From an uncultured Woeseiaceae bacterium (lineage in GTDB: Bacteria > Pseudomonadota > Gammaproteobacteria > Steroidobacterales > Woeseiaceae), in contig CAJQPR010000105.1 in NCBI GenBank assembly GCA_905480255.1, positions 43,026-107,025 of the forward strand: a stretch of 64,000 nucleotides of DNA, in the 5' to 3' direction. This document shows, piece by piece, positions 36,330 to 44,774 of this stretch (position 1 is its first letter; each line of letters starts with the position of its first letter). The translations under genes and the position numbers were made by a program. The notes below the pieces were generated by a model. That model saw only the letters and a list, made by a program, of their open reading frames with translations. It was not told the DNA's origin and made no database searches.

Positions 36330-36454
36330 CTGAATGTGTCCCAGGTGGTGCTGGACGAGGCGCAAAGCAACACGGAAGCGGAGTGTATATGTCGATACAT
36401 GAGCATTTCGGGTTGCTTTGCAACGAAGTACAGCGCCGCCTGGGACACATTCAG
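36330..36454. repeat. Long imperfect inverted repeat between ycgN and ppc
   Basis: The left arm CTGAATGTGTCCCAGG is matched exactly by the right arm CCTGGGACACATTCAG. Pairing continues inward with wobble-type changes through GCTG, and again through a perfect GCAAAGCAAC/GTTGCTTTGC block. At the tip TGTAT-N6-ATACA closes the structure. The whole 125-bp unit can fold as one long hairpin on either strand. The right end contains the ppc stop codon. It could be a bidirectional terminator, a REP/MITE-like element, or an RNA gene. Confidence 0.75.
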
Positions 36455-39180
36455 CCTGTGTTCTGCAGGCCCTGGGCAATCCCGTTGACACTCGCGAGCA
36501 AGGTATCAAACAACTCCTGATCTTTGCGATCAGTAGCGCGCCAGCGACGCAGCAAATCAACCTGCATCAGGCTCATTGGGTCGACATAAGGATTGCGCAG
36601 CATGATTGCGCGTTGCAGTGTGAAGTCACCCTCAAGGAGCGACTCATGATCCGAGTACTCCAGTATCAGGTCACGCGTCAGCTCAAACTCTTTTTCAATC
36701 AACGGAAAGAACTTGTCATGAAGCGGGCCTGCCAGTTCGGAATAGAGCTTAGCGATTCCAAAGTCGGCCTTTGCAAGCACCATCTCTGCGTCGGAAGTCA
36801 GCGCCCGCATGAAATACCATTCGTGAAACATCTCCCGAAAATCTGCGTCACTGAATTTCTCGCTGGCCGCAGCCAGCCCGCTACCAACACCAAACCATCC
36901 GGGCAGCATCAGTCGACTTTGTGTCCACGCAAAAACCCACGGTATCGCCCGAAGGTTTTCAACGCCGGCTCCCGCACGCCGTGATGCCGGGCGTGAACCA
37001 ATACGCATACGCTCAATCAGGTCGATAGGCGTCGCAAGCCGGAAGTAGTCATGGAAATCCGGCGTATGAAAAACCAGGTCGCGGTACTTCTTGCGACTGA
37101 CATCGGCCACGATCTGCATCATATCGTGCCATTCGGCCTTATCGTTTCCCCGGTGCTCCGGCATGGCGGTTGCGAGTGCAACGGAGCCAGTCATCTGTTC
37201 GAGTGTGCGGAGTGCTATGCCACGCAATCCATACTTTTCATTGATTATTTCACCTTGCTCGGTAACCCTGAGCCGGCCGTTTACCGTGCCGGGCGGAGCA
37301 CCAAGTACTGCAGTATGAGTTTTGCCGCCACCACGACTGATCGTTCCGCCCCGGCCGTGAAACAGATGCAGCTCGATGTTGCGTTCGGACACAACGTCGA
37401 CGAGCTCAACCTGGGCGTTTTGCAACGCCCAGCGCGCTGATGCCAACCCTGAATCCTTATTGCTGTCGGAATAGCCGATCATTACGGTCTGGCGGTCGGA
37501 GCGTTGTCTCAGATGGGTGCGGTAGAGATCGTTGTCGAGCATGTCTCCCAGAATTTTGCTGCCTTCGCTAAGGTCGTCGACTGTCTCGAGAAGCGGCGCG
37601 ATGTCGAGCGGCACCTCGTCGCGACGATTGTGCAGTTCACTCCAGTTGGCAAGTAACAACACCGACAAAATATCGTCAGCGCCCTGCGTCATACTAACGA
37701 TGAATGGGCCGATCGCTCTTTTGCCATATTTTCGTCTGCAGAAAGCGATTGCCTGGAAGACAGCAAGCGTTTTTCTGGCGAGTACGCTTTGCGTTTCGGA
37801 AACGGAATCACGCGATCGGATTGCCTCGGCAATTCGTTCGAGCCGGTCCTCACCTGAACGTTCGAGCCATTCGTCATCACCCAGTAATTCGCCAATAACG
37901 CGCCTCAGTACAAGGGCGTCCTGTCGAACATCGAGCGTCAGAAAATGGAAGCCAAAAGTGTCTATCCGTCGTAACAGTCTTTTGATGGAGAACAGCCCGG
38001 CATGCTGCCCTTTGTTCGCGGCAAGGCTTTCCGCGAGGATGGTTATGTCCTCCCTGAGCTGTTTCGCGTGTTCATAGGGACAAGCACTATCGTCGTAGGT
38101 AGCTTGCAAACGCTCCTGGATTAATCTCAGGTAGACGCGGTAGGGCATATCCCTGTGCCGGGCCGGCACGGCGTGGTAGGCGTGCTGAAACATACCGCGA
38201 TATTGGTCGATCTTTTCCAGAACCCTGGGATCGATGTCGACTCTGCTCGGTGTCTGGCTTAGCTTCGCCGAAATCGCCGCGCACTCGCGATAATACAGAT
38301 CAAGAATAAGGGAGCGTTGCCTGGCGAGCGTCGAGCGTATGGTCTTGGCATTGACGTTCGGGTTGCCATCCATGTCTCCGCCGACCCAGGATGAAAAGCG
38401 CACAATGCCCGGAATAGAAACATTCTGGCCTTCTATCCCGTACACACGGGCGATTGCGTTCTCAATATCCTCGTAGAATGGGGGCACTGCCTTGTAAAGA
38501 ACATCTGTCATGAAGAACAGAACGTGTTCCAGCTCGTCGGAGACCGACATTTGTTCAGACGGGTGCTCGTCAGTCTGCCAACCCGTCGTCATTTCGAGCC
38601 TGATATTCTGCAGACAGACAAACGTCTCCTGCGCTGTCATGGTCGGGTTGAGCATATCGATAAGGCGGCGGACGATGTTTTGCTCTTTGCGAAGAATCGT
38701 GCGGCGGGTAGGTTCGGTGGGATGCGCTGTAAATACCGGCTCGATCTGCAGGCGGTTAAAAAGTGCGATCAATGCATCGAGATCGAGGCCGGAAGCCTTC
38801 AGTTTGACCAGCGTTTCCTCCAGGCCACCCGGTTGATAATGTTCGTAATCCTGCAGGTATTCTCTGCGGCGCCTGATTCGGTGCACTTTTTCAGCCGTAT
38901 TCACCATCTGGAAATAGGTCGAAAACGCCCGGATCACTTCCATCGCGAGGTCCAGATCCAGATTTTTAACCAGCTCGGCCAGCTCCTCGCCCGGTTTCTC
39001 GTTGTTTTCACGCCGGCGAATGGATCGCTGCCTTGCGTTCTCGACCAACTCGAAAAGGTCTTCTCCGCCCTGGTCTCTCAGCAGATCACCAACCAGCGTG
39101 CCAAGAATGCGCACGTCGTCTCGCAACGGCTGATCCTTGGTCTCAAAAGTGATGTCTTGTCGGCGCAGTTCTTTTCGCAT
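36451..39180 (-). CDS. ppc: Phosphoenolpyruvate carboxylase
   Basis: Anaplerotic enzyme forming oxaloacetate from PEP and bicarbonate. It replenishes the substrate of GltA. Typical segments are VFTAHPTEPTRRTIL (catalytic His), GGDMDGNPNVNAKT, MIGYSDSNKDSG, FHGRGGTISRGGG and the C-terminal QNTG. Its 909 residues make it complete. The last bases lie inside the long inverted repeat, so 3' mRNA structure is likely. Confidence 0.97.
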   Translation of the reverse strand: MRKELRRQDITFETKDQPLRDDVRILGTLVGDLLRDQGGEDLFELVENARQRSIRRRENNEKPGEELAELVKNLDLDLAMEVIRAFSTYFQMVNTAEKVHRIRRRREYLQDYEHYQPGGLEETLVKLKASGLDLDALIALFNRLQIEPVFTAHPTEPTRRTILRKEQNIVRRLIDMLNPTMTAQETFVCLQNIRLEMTTGWQTDEHPSEQMSVSDELEHVLFFMTDVLYKAVPPFYEDIENAIARVYGIEGQNVSIPGIVRFSSWVGGDMDGNPNVNAKTIRSTLARQRSLILDLYYRECAAISAKLSQTPSRVDIDPRVLEKIDQYRGMFQHAYHAVPARHRDMPYRVYLRLIQERLQATYDDSACPYEHAKQLREDITILAESLAANKGQHAGLFSIKRLLRRIDTFGFHFLTLDVRQDALVLRRVIGELLGDDEWLERSGEDRLERIAEAIRSRDSVSETQSVLARKTLAVFQAIAFCRRKYGKRAIGPFIVSMTQGADDILSVLLLANWSELHNRRDEVPLDIAPLLETVDDLSEGSKILGDMLDNDLYRTHLRQRSDRQTVMIGYSDSNKDSGLASARWALQNAQVELVDVVSERNIELHLFHGRGGTISRGGGKTHTAVLGAPPGTVNGRLRVTEQGEIINEKYGLRGIALRTLEQMTGSVALATAMPEHRGNDKAEWHDMMQIVADVSRKKYRDLVFHTPDFHDYFRLATPIDLIERMRIGSRPASRRAGAGVENLRAIPWVFAWTQSRLMLPGWFGVGSGLAAASEKFSDADFREMFHEWYFMRALTSDAEMVLAKADFGIAKLYSELAGPLHDKFFPLIEKEFELTRDLILEYSDHESLLEGDFTLQRAIMLRNPYVDPMSLMQVDLLRRWRATDRKDQELFDTLLASVNGIAQGLQNTG

Positions 39181-39201
39181 AGTGCTGCTCAGTAATCAGT
39201 T

Positions 39202-39684
39202 TCAGTCGCGAAAGTTTTCGTATTGGAGGGGTAGATCGGTATCGGTGTCTTTTAGAAGAGAAATTACAGATTGCAGATCATCTCGCTTCTTGCCACTAAT
39301 GCGCAATTTGTCTCCCTGAATGGCGGATTGTACTTTGATCTTGCTGGACTTGATCTTCTTGACAAGTTCCCGGGCGAGCGGCGTATCAATCCCTTTCCGC
39401 ATAACGACTTTCTGTCTTGCTTCACTGCCGGTGATCTCGATTTCCTCTTCTTTGAGGCATCCAATATCGACACCACGTTTCGAAAGTTTCTGACGCAATA
39501 TGTCCAGCATTTGCTGGAGTTGAAAATCAGACTGACTGGTAAGCGAGATGACGTCGTCTTCCAGCACGAACTTGGAACCGGTCCCCTTGAAGTCAAACCT
39601 TGTGTTCACTTCCCGGTTAGCCTGATCAACTGCATTGTTCGCTTCGTGAGCATCAAAATCGCTCACAACGTCAAAGGATGGCAT
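39202..39684 (-). CDS. yajQ: YajQ family cyclic di-GMP/nucleotide-binding protein
   Basis: Small cytosolic protein with two RNA-recognition-like folds. In Xanthomonas a member binds cyclic di-GMP and a LysR-type regulator. MPSFDVVSDFDAHEA and ANREVNTRFDFKGTG are hallmark segments, and length 160 is normal. AGGAGA lies upstream of the start. Whether this copy senses cyclic di-GMP is inference, though a diguanylate cyclase-type gene is present in the window at about 52 kb. Confidence 0.94.
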   Translation of the reverse strand: MPSFDVVSDFDAHEANNAVDQANREVNTRFDFKGTGSKFVLEDDVISLTSQSDFQLQQMLDILRQKLSKRGVDIGCLKEEEIEITGSEARQKVVMRKGIDTPLARELVKKIKSSKIKVQSAIQGDKLRISGKKRDDLQSVISLLKDTDTDLPLQYENFRD

Positions 39685-39724
39685 TGCTTTCTCCTGCCTG
39701 TTCGCGGCATCTGTTTGTTTCTAT

Positions 39725-41041
39725 TTAGTTGTTTGCCGACGTCTTTGCGTCGTCAGTCAGGGATTCGATCAAATCGGGCGGCTCCGCGAGCATGGCTGTA
39801 ACCAGTTCCGTGAACTGGTTTTGCAGTCTCACGTAGTGGTCGCCGGTTCCGGGCCCGGTAAATCCTGTATGAATTTGCCGGACACGACCATCCCGATCAA
39901 TGAAAATCGTCGTTGGGAAAGCGAGGAACGAACTCAACGCGGGCAAGGTATTCGCAGCTTCTGTTTTGTCGGAAATCCCGGCGATCAAAGTGTCGTACTC
40001 AATTCCATGTTTTGCCCGAAACAGGTGGACCTGTTCGGCAGCTTGCTCCGCGTCCTCGAAATGTTCAAATAGCAATGCAACGATCTCCAGGCCCTGATCA
40101 CGGTATTTCTTGTAAAAGGGCGCGAGATAGCGCGCTTCGTCATTGCAATTAGGGCACCAGGTTCCAGCAATCGTGACCATCACGACTTTGTCGGCATACT
40201 TTGGATCGTCGAGGGACACGCTGACACCGTTTTCGTTCGGAAACTCAAACTCGAATCGCTCATATCCAGGCTTCAGAAATGTCCGCGAGAACGCATCCGG
40301 CAATGTGACGCTGTCGTTCCGCTCACCTGACCATTGTTGATGCCAGGATGTGCCGGACCAGAAGTCAGCGTTGGCAATTACACCGTTTTCGTCAATCGTG
40401 CCGGAAAAAATAAAAGCGTGCGCGCCATCAAAGGTCGACAGGTGAAAGTCGTTGCCACGAACATGACCCGCAAGGAATCGATGGTCGCCGTTCGGATTAA
40501 GAAAGGTGCCAAACAATCGCGAACCCCGTTGTGCAAATTCACCAATTGAGGCCGAGTCGCTGCCGTCGGGCTCGTGAAATCGGACTGCCCAGCGGCCTGA
40601 CATGTCGTGATTTGCACTCGCGTTATCTTCCGTGCCTGTTGCGCCACCGGGAACGGCCGTGAATGCCATTACCTGTGTGTTGCCGAATCTTTTGACCAGA
40701 GTCAGTTCACCGGTCAGGCGTCCGTCTTCCAGGGTGGCGCGAATTTCGTTGTTGAAGGCCGGAAACCTCAAGCGCAGTTCATTGCCGGTAAAACTGACCT
40801 CGTCAATTCGAACTCGTTCCTGACCATTGATCAGGCTTGCCTGGTAGACCTCGCCATCCCGGCTGATCTCGATGCCGGTTTCTATTTCACCGCCAGGCAG
40901 CGAGATTGATGCCTGCCAGTAGCCTGTTGGCACGTCGATGACTTCTGTTACGGGCGTGGGTTTTTCGCAAGCGACAAGCGAAAGACTAAGAAGCCCGGCG
41001 ATAATCCGGTTGAGCCTGAAATCTTCAGTCCAGGTTGTCAT
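39725..41041 (-). CDS. Thioredoxin-fold (TlpA-like) lipoprotein
   Basis: From the chosen start MTTWTEDFRL (GAGGA about nine bases upstream) the protein has 438 residues and a lipobox LVAC with Cys25. The first half is a beta-rich domain of unknown type (VPTGYWQASISLPGGEIET onward). The C-terminal 150 residues form a TlpA/redoxin domain with the CPNC active site in GTWCPNCNDEARYLAPFY. It is probably an envelope thiol-disulfide oxidoreductase anchored by lipid; its client is unknown. It is divergent from the RNR-like gene across about 180 bp. Confidence 0.85.
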   Translation of the reverse strand: MTTWTEDFRLNRIIAGLLSLSLVACEKPTPVTEVIDVPTGYWQASISLPGGEIETGIEISRDGEVYQASLINGQERVRIDEVSFTGNELRLRFPAFNNEIRATLEDGRLTGELTLVKRFGNTQVMAFTAVPGGATGTEDNASANHDMSGRWAVRFHEPDGSDSASIGEFAQRGSRLFGTFLNPNGDHRFLAGHVRGNDFHLSTFDGAHAFIFSGTIDENGVIANADFWSGTSWHQQWSGERNDSVTLPDAFSRTFLKPGYERFEFEFPNENGVSVSLDDPKYADKVVMVTIAGTWCPNCNDEARYLAPFYKKYRDQGLEIVALLFEHFEDAEQAAEQVHLFRAKHGIEYDTLIAGISDKTEAANTLPALSSFLAFPTTIFIDRDGRVRQIHTGFTGPGTGDHYVRLQNQFTELVTAMLAEPPDLIESLTDDAKTSANN

Positions 41042-41225
41042 TATGAGCGTCCTCAGAATTGGCAAACCGTCCGAATTCATCTTTGCAATTGTAACGCACC
41101 GCGTCGTCTGTCGGGCGGCACATTCACTCGTATTGCGAATATTTCAGTGTAAATTGCCCGGATATGCACTCCAGCCGGAGCGCCGCGTATTGGCACAATC
41201 AGTGCTGGTCCATGGAAGGACAATC

Positions 41226-42518
41226 ATGTTTGATTTGGCATCACCCCTGTCGCCGCGAAGAGGGCAGCAGCGGCACGCAGATACGCTGACAGCGGAACTG
41301 CGGCAGCTCGGATTTGATCTGCTGCCAGCCGGGTCGGCCCGGCGCATCTCAGTACGTGCCGTGCTTGAAGGCGGTATGGCTTCGCGCAAGGAACTGCAGG
41401 CGCTCTGCGCCGTGGCTGCCGCCGGTGTGCCGCTCTGTCTTTCGCCGGTGGACCTCGGTGGAGGGGAACGCGCGATTGATACATGGCAGCAATTCTGCGA
41501 GGCCATAAGCATGGAACTACCGCAAATTCGCGACCGCTCTAATAGTCCCGGTTTTTGCATCAGTTCCCACAAGTTACCGCTTGAGGCTTTCTGCCTGATA
41601 GCAGACTCCGTACTTGGCAAAGGGCCGCGTTACGTTTTTCTGGACAGTTTGCAAATGGACGCGCATTGCAGCCGGCGTGTCGAGGAGCGAGCCGCGGCGA
41701 ACTGGGCATTTCTCTGGCGCTGTCGGGCAATGAGCCGGCGAGTAGCGCCAGTCTATGGCGGCATGGTTAAAAGCTCTTGTCCCTTGCTATCCGACGAGGT
41801 CGCCACGGCGGTTCTGCCGCTTACCGGACTGCAGGTTCCGCCTGGTTCCGCCTGGCTCAGTATTGATTTGGCACTAACCCGGTTCATGGATAGTAACGGC
41901 CGGGTCGATGAGGCCCGCCTGCACAGAGCATTGCAAAGAGCGGTCTTCGTTGCCGATGAGCTTCTGGAACACCAGTCGTGGTCCTGTCCGTCGCAACGCG
42001 AAGATGCTGTGAATAATCGCCGCCTTGCAATTACGGTCTCAGGAATCGGAGATCTTGTGCTTTCACACGGTAAAGACCCGCGCGATCTTACCTGTCTTCG
42101 CTGGCTCAGCAGGATACTCCGCGACATTCGCGATCGTCTCTGCGAAACGTCGGCCCGAATAGCGCAACAGAATGGTGCGGTGCCAGCGCTTGGTGCAGTC
42201 CACCCGGTTGCCGGATTACCAGAAGGACCACACAGGGATGCCTGGCGCAGTCGGCTGGAGGATGCTGTCAGGAAGGCCGCCGTGAGGCATCGGAACATTC
42301 TCGCCATCTCTCCTTATGCCGTTTTGCCGACCGATCGTCGCTGCGACCCGGCCTTTGCTGATCTATTGCCGCTCATCGCTTCGGCGGATGCCTGGAGTTT
42401 TTCGCGGCCACACTTTTTCACCGGGTGGAACGTCACTCAATTCAGCAACTTTCACCGCCGTGCCCGGGCAATTATCCAGGGCTCGCAGGCCGCATCTTTC
42501 GTTGCAGCAGGGGTATGA
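41226..42518 (+). CDS. Divergent ribonucleotide-reductase-like protein of unknown function
   Basis: A 430-residue soluble protein without a recognised name. Start chosen at ATG 41226 behind GGAAGGACA. Residues about 207-365 follow the order seen in the C-terminal barrel of class I/II ribonucleotide reductases: GSAWLSIDLALTRF (compare CNLGSINL), VDEARLHRALQRAVFVADEL, NNRRLAITVSGIGDLV (compare NRRIGLGVMGLADLL), a helix ending CETSARIAQQNGAVP, and HRNILAISPYAVLP (compare RNSxLTAIAPT). The finger-loop cysteine and N-terminal allosteric parts are not recognisable, so it is probably not an active reductase. It lies 59 bp upstream of an SLC13 transporter. The homology is my reading by eye. Confidence 0.6.
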   Translation: MFDLASPLSPRRGQQRHADTLTAELRQLGFDLLPAGSARRISVRAVLEGGMASRKELQALCAVAAAGVPLCLSPVDLGGGERAIDTWQQFCEAISMELPQIRDRSNSPGFCISSHKLPLEAFCLIADSVLGKGPRYVFLDSLQMDAHCSRRVEERAAANWAFLWRCRAMSRRVAPVYGGMVKSSCPLLSDEVATAVLPLTGLQVPPGSAWLSIDLALTRFMDSNGRVDEARLHRALQRAVFVADELLEHQSWSCPSQREDAVNNRRLAITVSGIGDLVLSHGKDPRDLTCLRWLSRILRDIRDRLCETSARIAQQNGAVPALGAVHPVAGLPEGPHRDAWRSRLEDAVRKAAVRHRNILAISPYAVLPTDRRCDPAFADLLPLIASADAWSFSRPHFFTGWNVTQFSNFHRRARAIIQGSQAASFVAAGV

Positions 42519-42577
42519 AGTGATATACGGTCTGTGGTCCTCCCCGGACGCAGACGAAGTACTTTCGCGAGAGACGA

Positions 42578-44416
42578 TTGCAGCCTGTAACGCCAGATAT
42601 ACATGGAGTCGCCGTTCTGTTGCTAACAGCAGTGGCGCTGTTTCTTTTTACACGTGACCGACTGCCGCTGGAGACGTCCAGCCTTGCCATTCTCATTGTG
42701 CTGGTCGCCGGTTTTCAGTTGTTTCCCTATGACACAGGCGGCGCACCACTCGGGCCCGCGCAGTTTTTTGCAGGATTCGGTAACGAGGCGCTTATCACCA
42801 TTTGTGCCTTGATGATGGTTGGCAAGGCGCTTGAAACTACCGGCGCCCTGCAGCCACTGGCCTCAATTGTCGGCCATGCGTGGTCAACGCGCCCGGTGCT
42901 TGCGTTGCTCGTAACATTAATTGCCGGCGCGGTGTTGAGCGCGTTCATGAATAACACGCCTATTGTCGTGTTATTGATGCCTATTCTCGTTGCGGTTTCC
43001 ATGCGCGTGAAATTTCCGGTCTCGGGTGTGATGTTGCCGATGGGACTTGCGACGATCGTCGGCGGCATGGCGACGACGATCGGCACGTCAACCAACCTGC
43101 TGGTTGTAGGAATATCGCAAGACCTCGGGCTCGTGGAATTTGGTATGTTCGACTTCGCTTTGCCGGTTGTCATCGTCGGCGGCGTAGCGATAATTTTTCT
43201 TTGGCTCATTGCGCCGCGCCTCCTGCCTGAGCGCATACCACCTCTCGCGGACACCACGCCGCGCGTATTCAACAGCCAGCTTTATATCAAAGAAGATTGT
43301 TTTGCCGCGGGCAAAACGTTGTCGGAAGTGCTGGCAAAGACCAGCGGGCAGATGCGGGTCGACAAGATCCAGCGAAGTGACTCGCTGTTCCTGGCAAAAC
43401 TTCCATCCGTCAAACTCCTTCCGGGCGATCGTCTGTTCGTCAAGGATTCGCCGGAAAACCTTAAGCATTACGAGCTTCTCCTCGGCGCTACGCTCTACAA
43501 TATTTCTGATCCCGAGCACCCGATTGACGAAGACACGCCTTTACGGGCGGAGGGCCAGCAGCTCGCGGAAGTTGTGGTTACGCGCGGTTCACCACTGCAT
43601 TTGCGGACTCTCGCCACCGCACGGTTTAGCGCTAGCTATGGATTGCTTCCGCTTGCCATACACCGGGCCAGGGCGCCAAGTTCACAGGTGACAGGCGACC
43701 TGAATACGATCCGCTTGCGGGCCGGTGACGTTTTGCTGGTGCAGGGCACGCGGGATGCGATCGATACGCTGAAGTCCAGCGGGAATATGCTGGTTCTCGA
43801 CGGCACCACAGACCTGCCGCACACTCACCTTGCGAGCCGTGCACTCGCTGTTATGAGTTTTGTAATCATTACTGCCGCTTTTGGCATCATGCCCATATCG
43901 GTGAGCGCACTGATTGGCGTCGGATTGATGATTTCCCTTGAATGCCTGACCTGGCGGGATGCGGGCAACGCACTGTCAACGCAGGTCATCATGATCATCG
44001 TCACCAGCCTGGCGCTCGGTAAGGCACTGATGGGCACGGGAATGGCAGATTATCTTGCAATCGGTTTCGTTAGTGCGGTGCAGGGCCTGCCAATTCCAGT
44101 CATTCTGAGCGCCTTCATTCTGATCATGACGCTCATGACCAACGTTGTCTCAAACAATGCGGCGGCGGTAATAGGCACGCCAATCGCTGTGGCTATTGCC
44201 GGACAGCTGAATGCGGATCCGATTCCGTTCGTTCTGGCTGTTTTGTTCGGGGCTAACATGAGTTTTGCCACGCCTTTCGGCTATCAGACAAACCTGTTGA
44301 TTCTTAGCGCAGGCGGCTACAAGTTCTCGGATTTCCTTAGGGTGGGAATTCCGCTGACAATCCTGATGTGGCTGGGTTTCTCCTTTTTGCTGCCGTTTCT
44401 CTACGATCTGAGCTGA
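42578..44416 (+). CDS. SLC13/DASS-type anion permease with RCK_C (TrkA-C) domains
   Basis: A 612-residue inner-membrane transporter. An N-terminal bundle of hydrophobic helices carries MNNTPIVVLLMPI and GTSTNLLVVG. A cytoplasmic insert with two TrkA-C-like domains follows (about residues 215-390, for example KLLPGDRLFVKDSPENL). The second membrane half contains MTNVVSNNAAAVIGTPIA. Such proteins typically carry sulfate, dicarboxylates or related anions with sodium; the substrate here is unknown. The start is TTG with GAGAGA upstream. It ends just before the trp promoter. Confidence 0.9.
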   Translation: MQPVTPDIHGVAVLLLTAVALFLFTRDRLPLETSSLAILIVLVAGFQLFPYDTGGAPLGPAQFFAGFGNEALITICALMMVGKALETTGALQPLASIVGHAWSTRPVLALLVTLIAGAVLSAFMNNTPIVVLLMPILVAVSMRVKFPVSGVMLPMGLATIVGGMATTIGTSTNLLVVGISQDLGLVEFGMFDFALPVVIVGGVAIIFLWLIAPRLLPERIPPLADTTPRVFNSQLYIKEDCFAAGKTLSEVLAKTSGQMRVDKIQRSDSLFLAKLPSVKLLPGDRLFVKDSPENLKHYELLLGATLYNISDPEHPIDEDTPLRAEGQQLAEVVVTRGSPLHLRTLATARFSASYGLLPLAIHRARAPSSQVTGDLNTIRLRAGDVLLVQGTRDAIDTLKSSGNMLVLDGTTDLPHTHLASRALAVMSFVIITAAFGIMPISVSALIGVGLMISLECLTWRDAGNALSTQVIMIIVTSLALGKALMGTGMADYLAIGFVSAVQGLPIPVILSAFILIMTLMTNVVSNNAAAVIGTPIAVAIAGQLNADPIPFVLAVLFGANMSFATPFGYQTNLLILSAGGYKFSDFLRVGIPLTILMWLGFSFLLPFLYDLS

Positions 44417-44427
44417 TGCGCGGGCCC

Positions 44428-44456
44428 TTGACGCACGCGCAGGGCAAAGAGATACT
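44428..44456 (+). promoter_or_regulatory. Promoter of the trp operon
   Basis: TTGACG (five of six matches) and GATACT (four of six) are separated by exactly 17 bp. The trpL ATG begins eight bases after the -10 element, so transcription should start at or within a base or two of that ATG. No TrpR-like operator palindrome is evident between the hexamers. Confidence 0.72.
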
Positions 44457-44463
44457 CCGGCCT

Positions 44464-44529
44464 ATGAAAGCTCAATACATTGCTGACCGGAACTGGTGGT
44501 GGCTGCCCGAACAGGAGAGGGTGGCTTAA
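44464..44529 (+). CDS. trpL: trp operon leader peptide TrpL
   Basis: A 21-codon frame reading MKAQYIADRN, then three consecutive tryptophan codons (TGG TGG TGG, codons 11-13) and LPEQERVA, then TAA. It lies directly between the trp promoter and an intrinsic terminator upstream of trpE, the standard place of an attenuation leader peptide. It is too short for the ORF track. There is no Shine-Dalgarno sequence, and the promoter spacing predicts that the mRNA starts at the ATG, so translation is probably leaderless. Ribosome stalling at the Trp codons during starvation would favour the antiterminator. Confidence 0.92.
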   Translation: MKAQYIADRNWWWLPEQERVA

Positions 44530-44598
44530 GCACGCAGAGCTGAAATTTTTCGAAATTCAAAAACCCGTCTCCACCGCAAAGTGAAGACGGGTTTTTTT
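44494..44598 (+). promoter_or_regulatory. Tryptophan attenuator (pause, antiterminator and terminator)
   Basis: Region 1 GCTGCCC (44502-44508), just after the Trp codons, can pair with region 2 GGGTGGC (44519-44525). Region 2 GGAGAGGGT (44514-44522) can alternatively pair with region 3 ACCCgTCTCC (44563-44572), one G bulged, as antiterminator. Region 3 AAAAACCCGTCT (44559-44570) pairs perfectly with region 4 AGACGGGTTTTT (44585-44596), followed by Ts, as intrinsic terminator. The mutually exclusive pairings and Trp codon placement match classical attenuation. Pairings were worked out by eye. Confidence 0.88.
44559..44598 (+). terminator. Intrinsic terminator of the trp attenuator
   Basis: A 12-bp stem (AAAAACCCGTCT with AGACGGGTTTTT), a 14-base loop that can close further by CAC-GTG pairing, and a run of seven Ts at 44592-44598. 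It lies 30 bases after the trpL stop codon and about 180 bases before trpE. Confidence 0.9.
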
Positions 44599-44624
44599 AT
44601 ACATGGATGTATTTATGCCGCGAC

Positions 44625-44692
44625 AAAATCGCCGGGAGCGATTTTGGCCAACGCAATTCGCGTTGGCCCGAAGGGCGGAGGGCAGGATGCCC
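44625..44692. repeat. Cluster of REP-like palindromes between attenuator and trpE
   Basis: Three hairpins stand side by side: AAAATCGC-CGGGA-GCGATTTT (44625-44645), GGCCAACGC-AATTC-GCGTTGGCC (44646-44668, perfect nine-base arms) and GGGC-AGGAT-GCCC (44680-44692). The rest of the 245-bp stretch after trpL holds no gene; several short overlapping frames in it look non-coding. The compact palindromes look like a repetitive extragenic element inserted in the trp leader. They lie in the transcribed leader and may affect readthrough or trpE translation. Confidence 0.6.
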
Positions 44693-44774
44693 GACGCAAC
44701 CCATGGAAGTGCGGGAGCGGCGCTTGTGCACAGACCGGGCAATCGGGGGAGCGGGCTGATCCGCTGGACAAAGT

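Noticed and set aside
36418-36984. 188-residue plus-strand ORF at the 3' end of ppc
   Set aside because: Antisense to well-conserved ppc sequence and begins inside the long inverted repeat.
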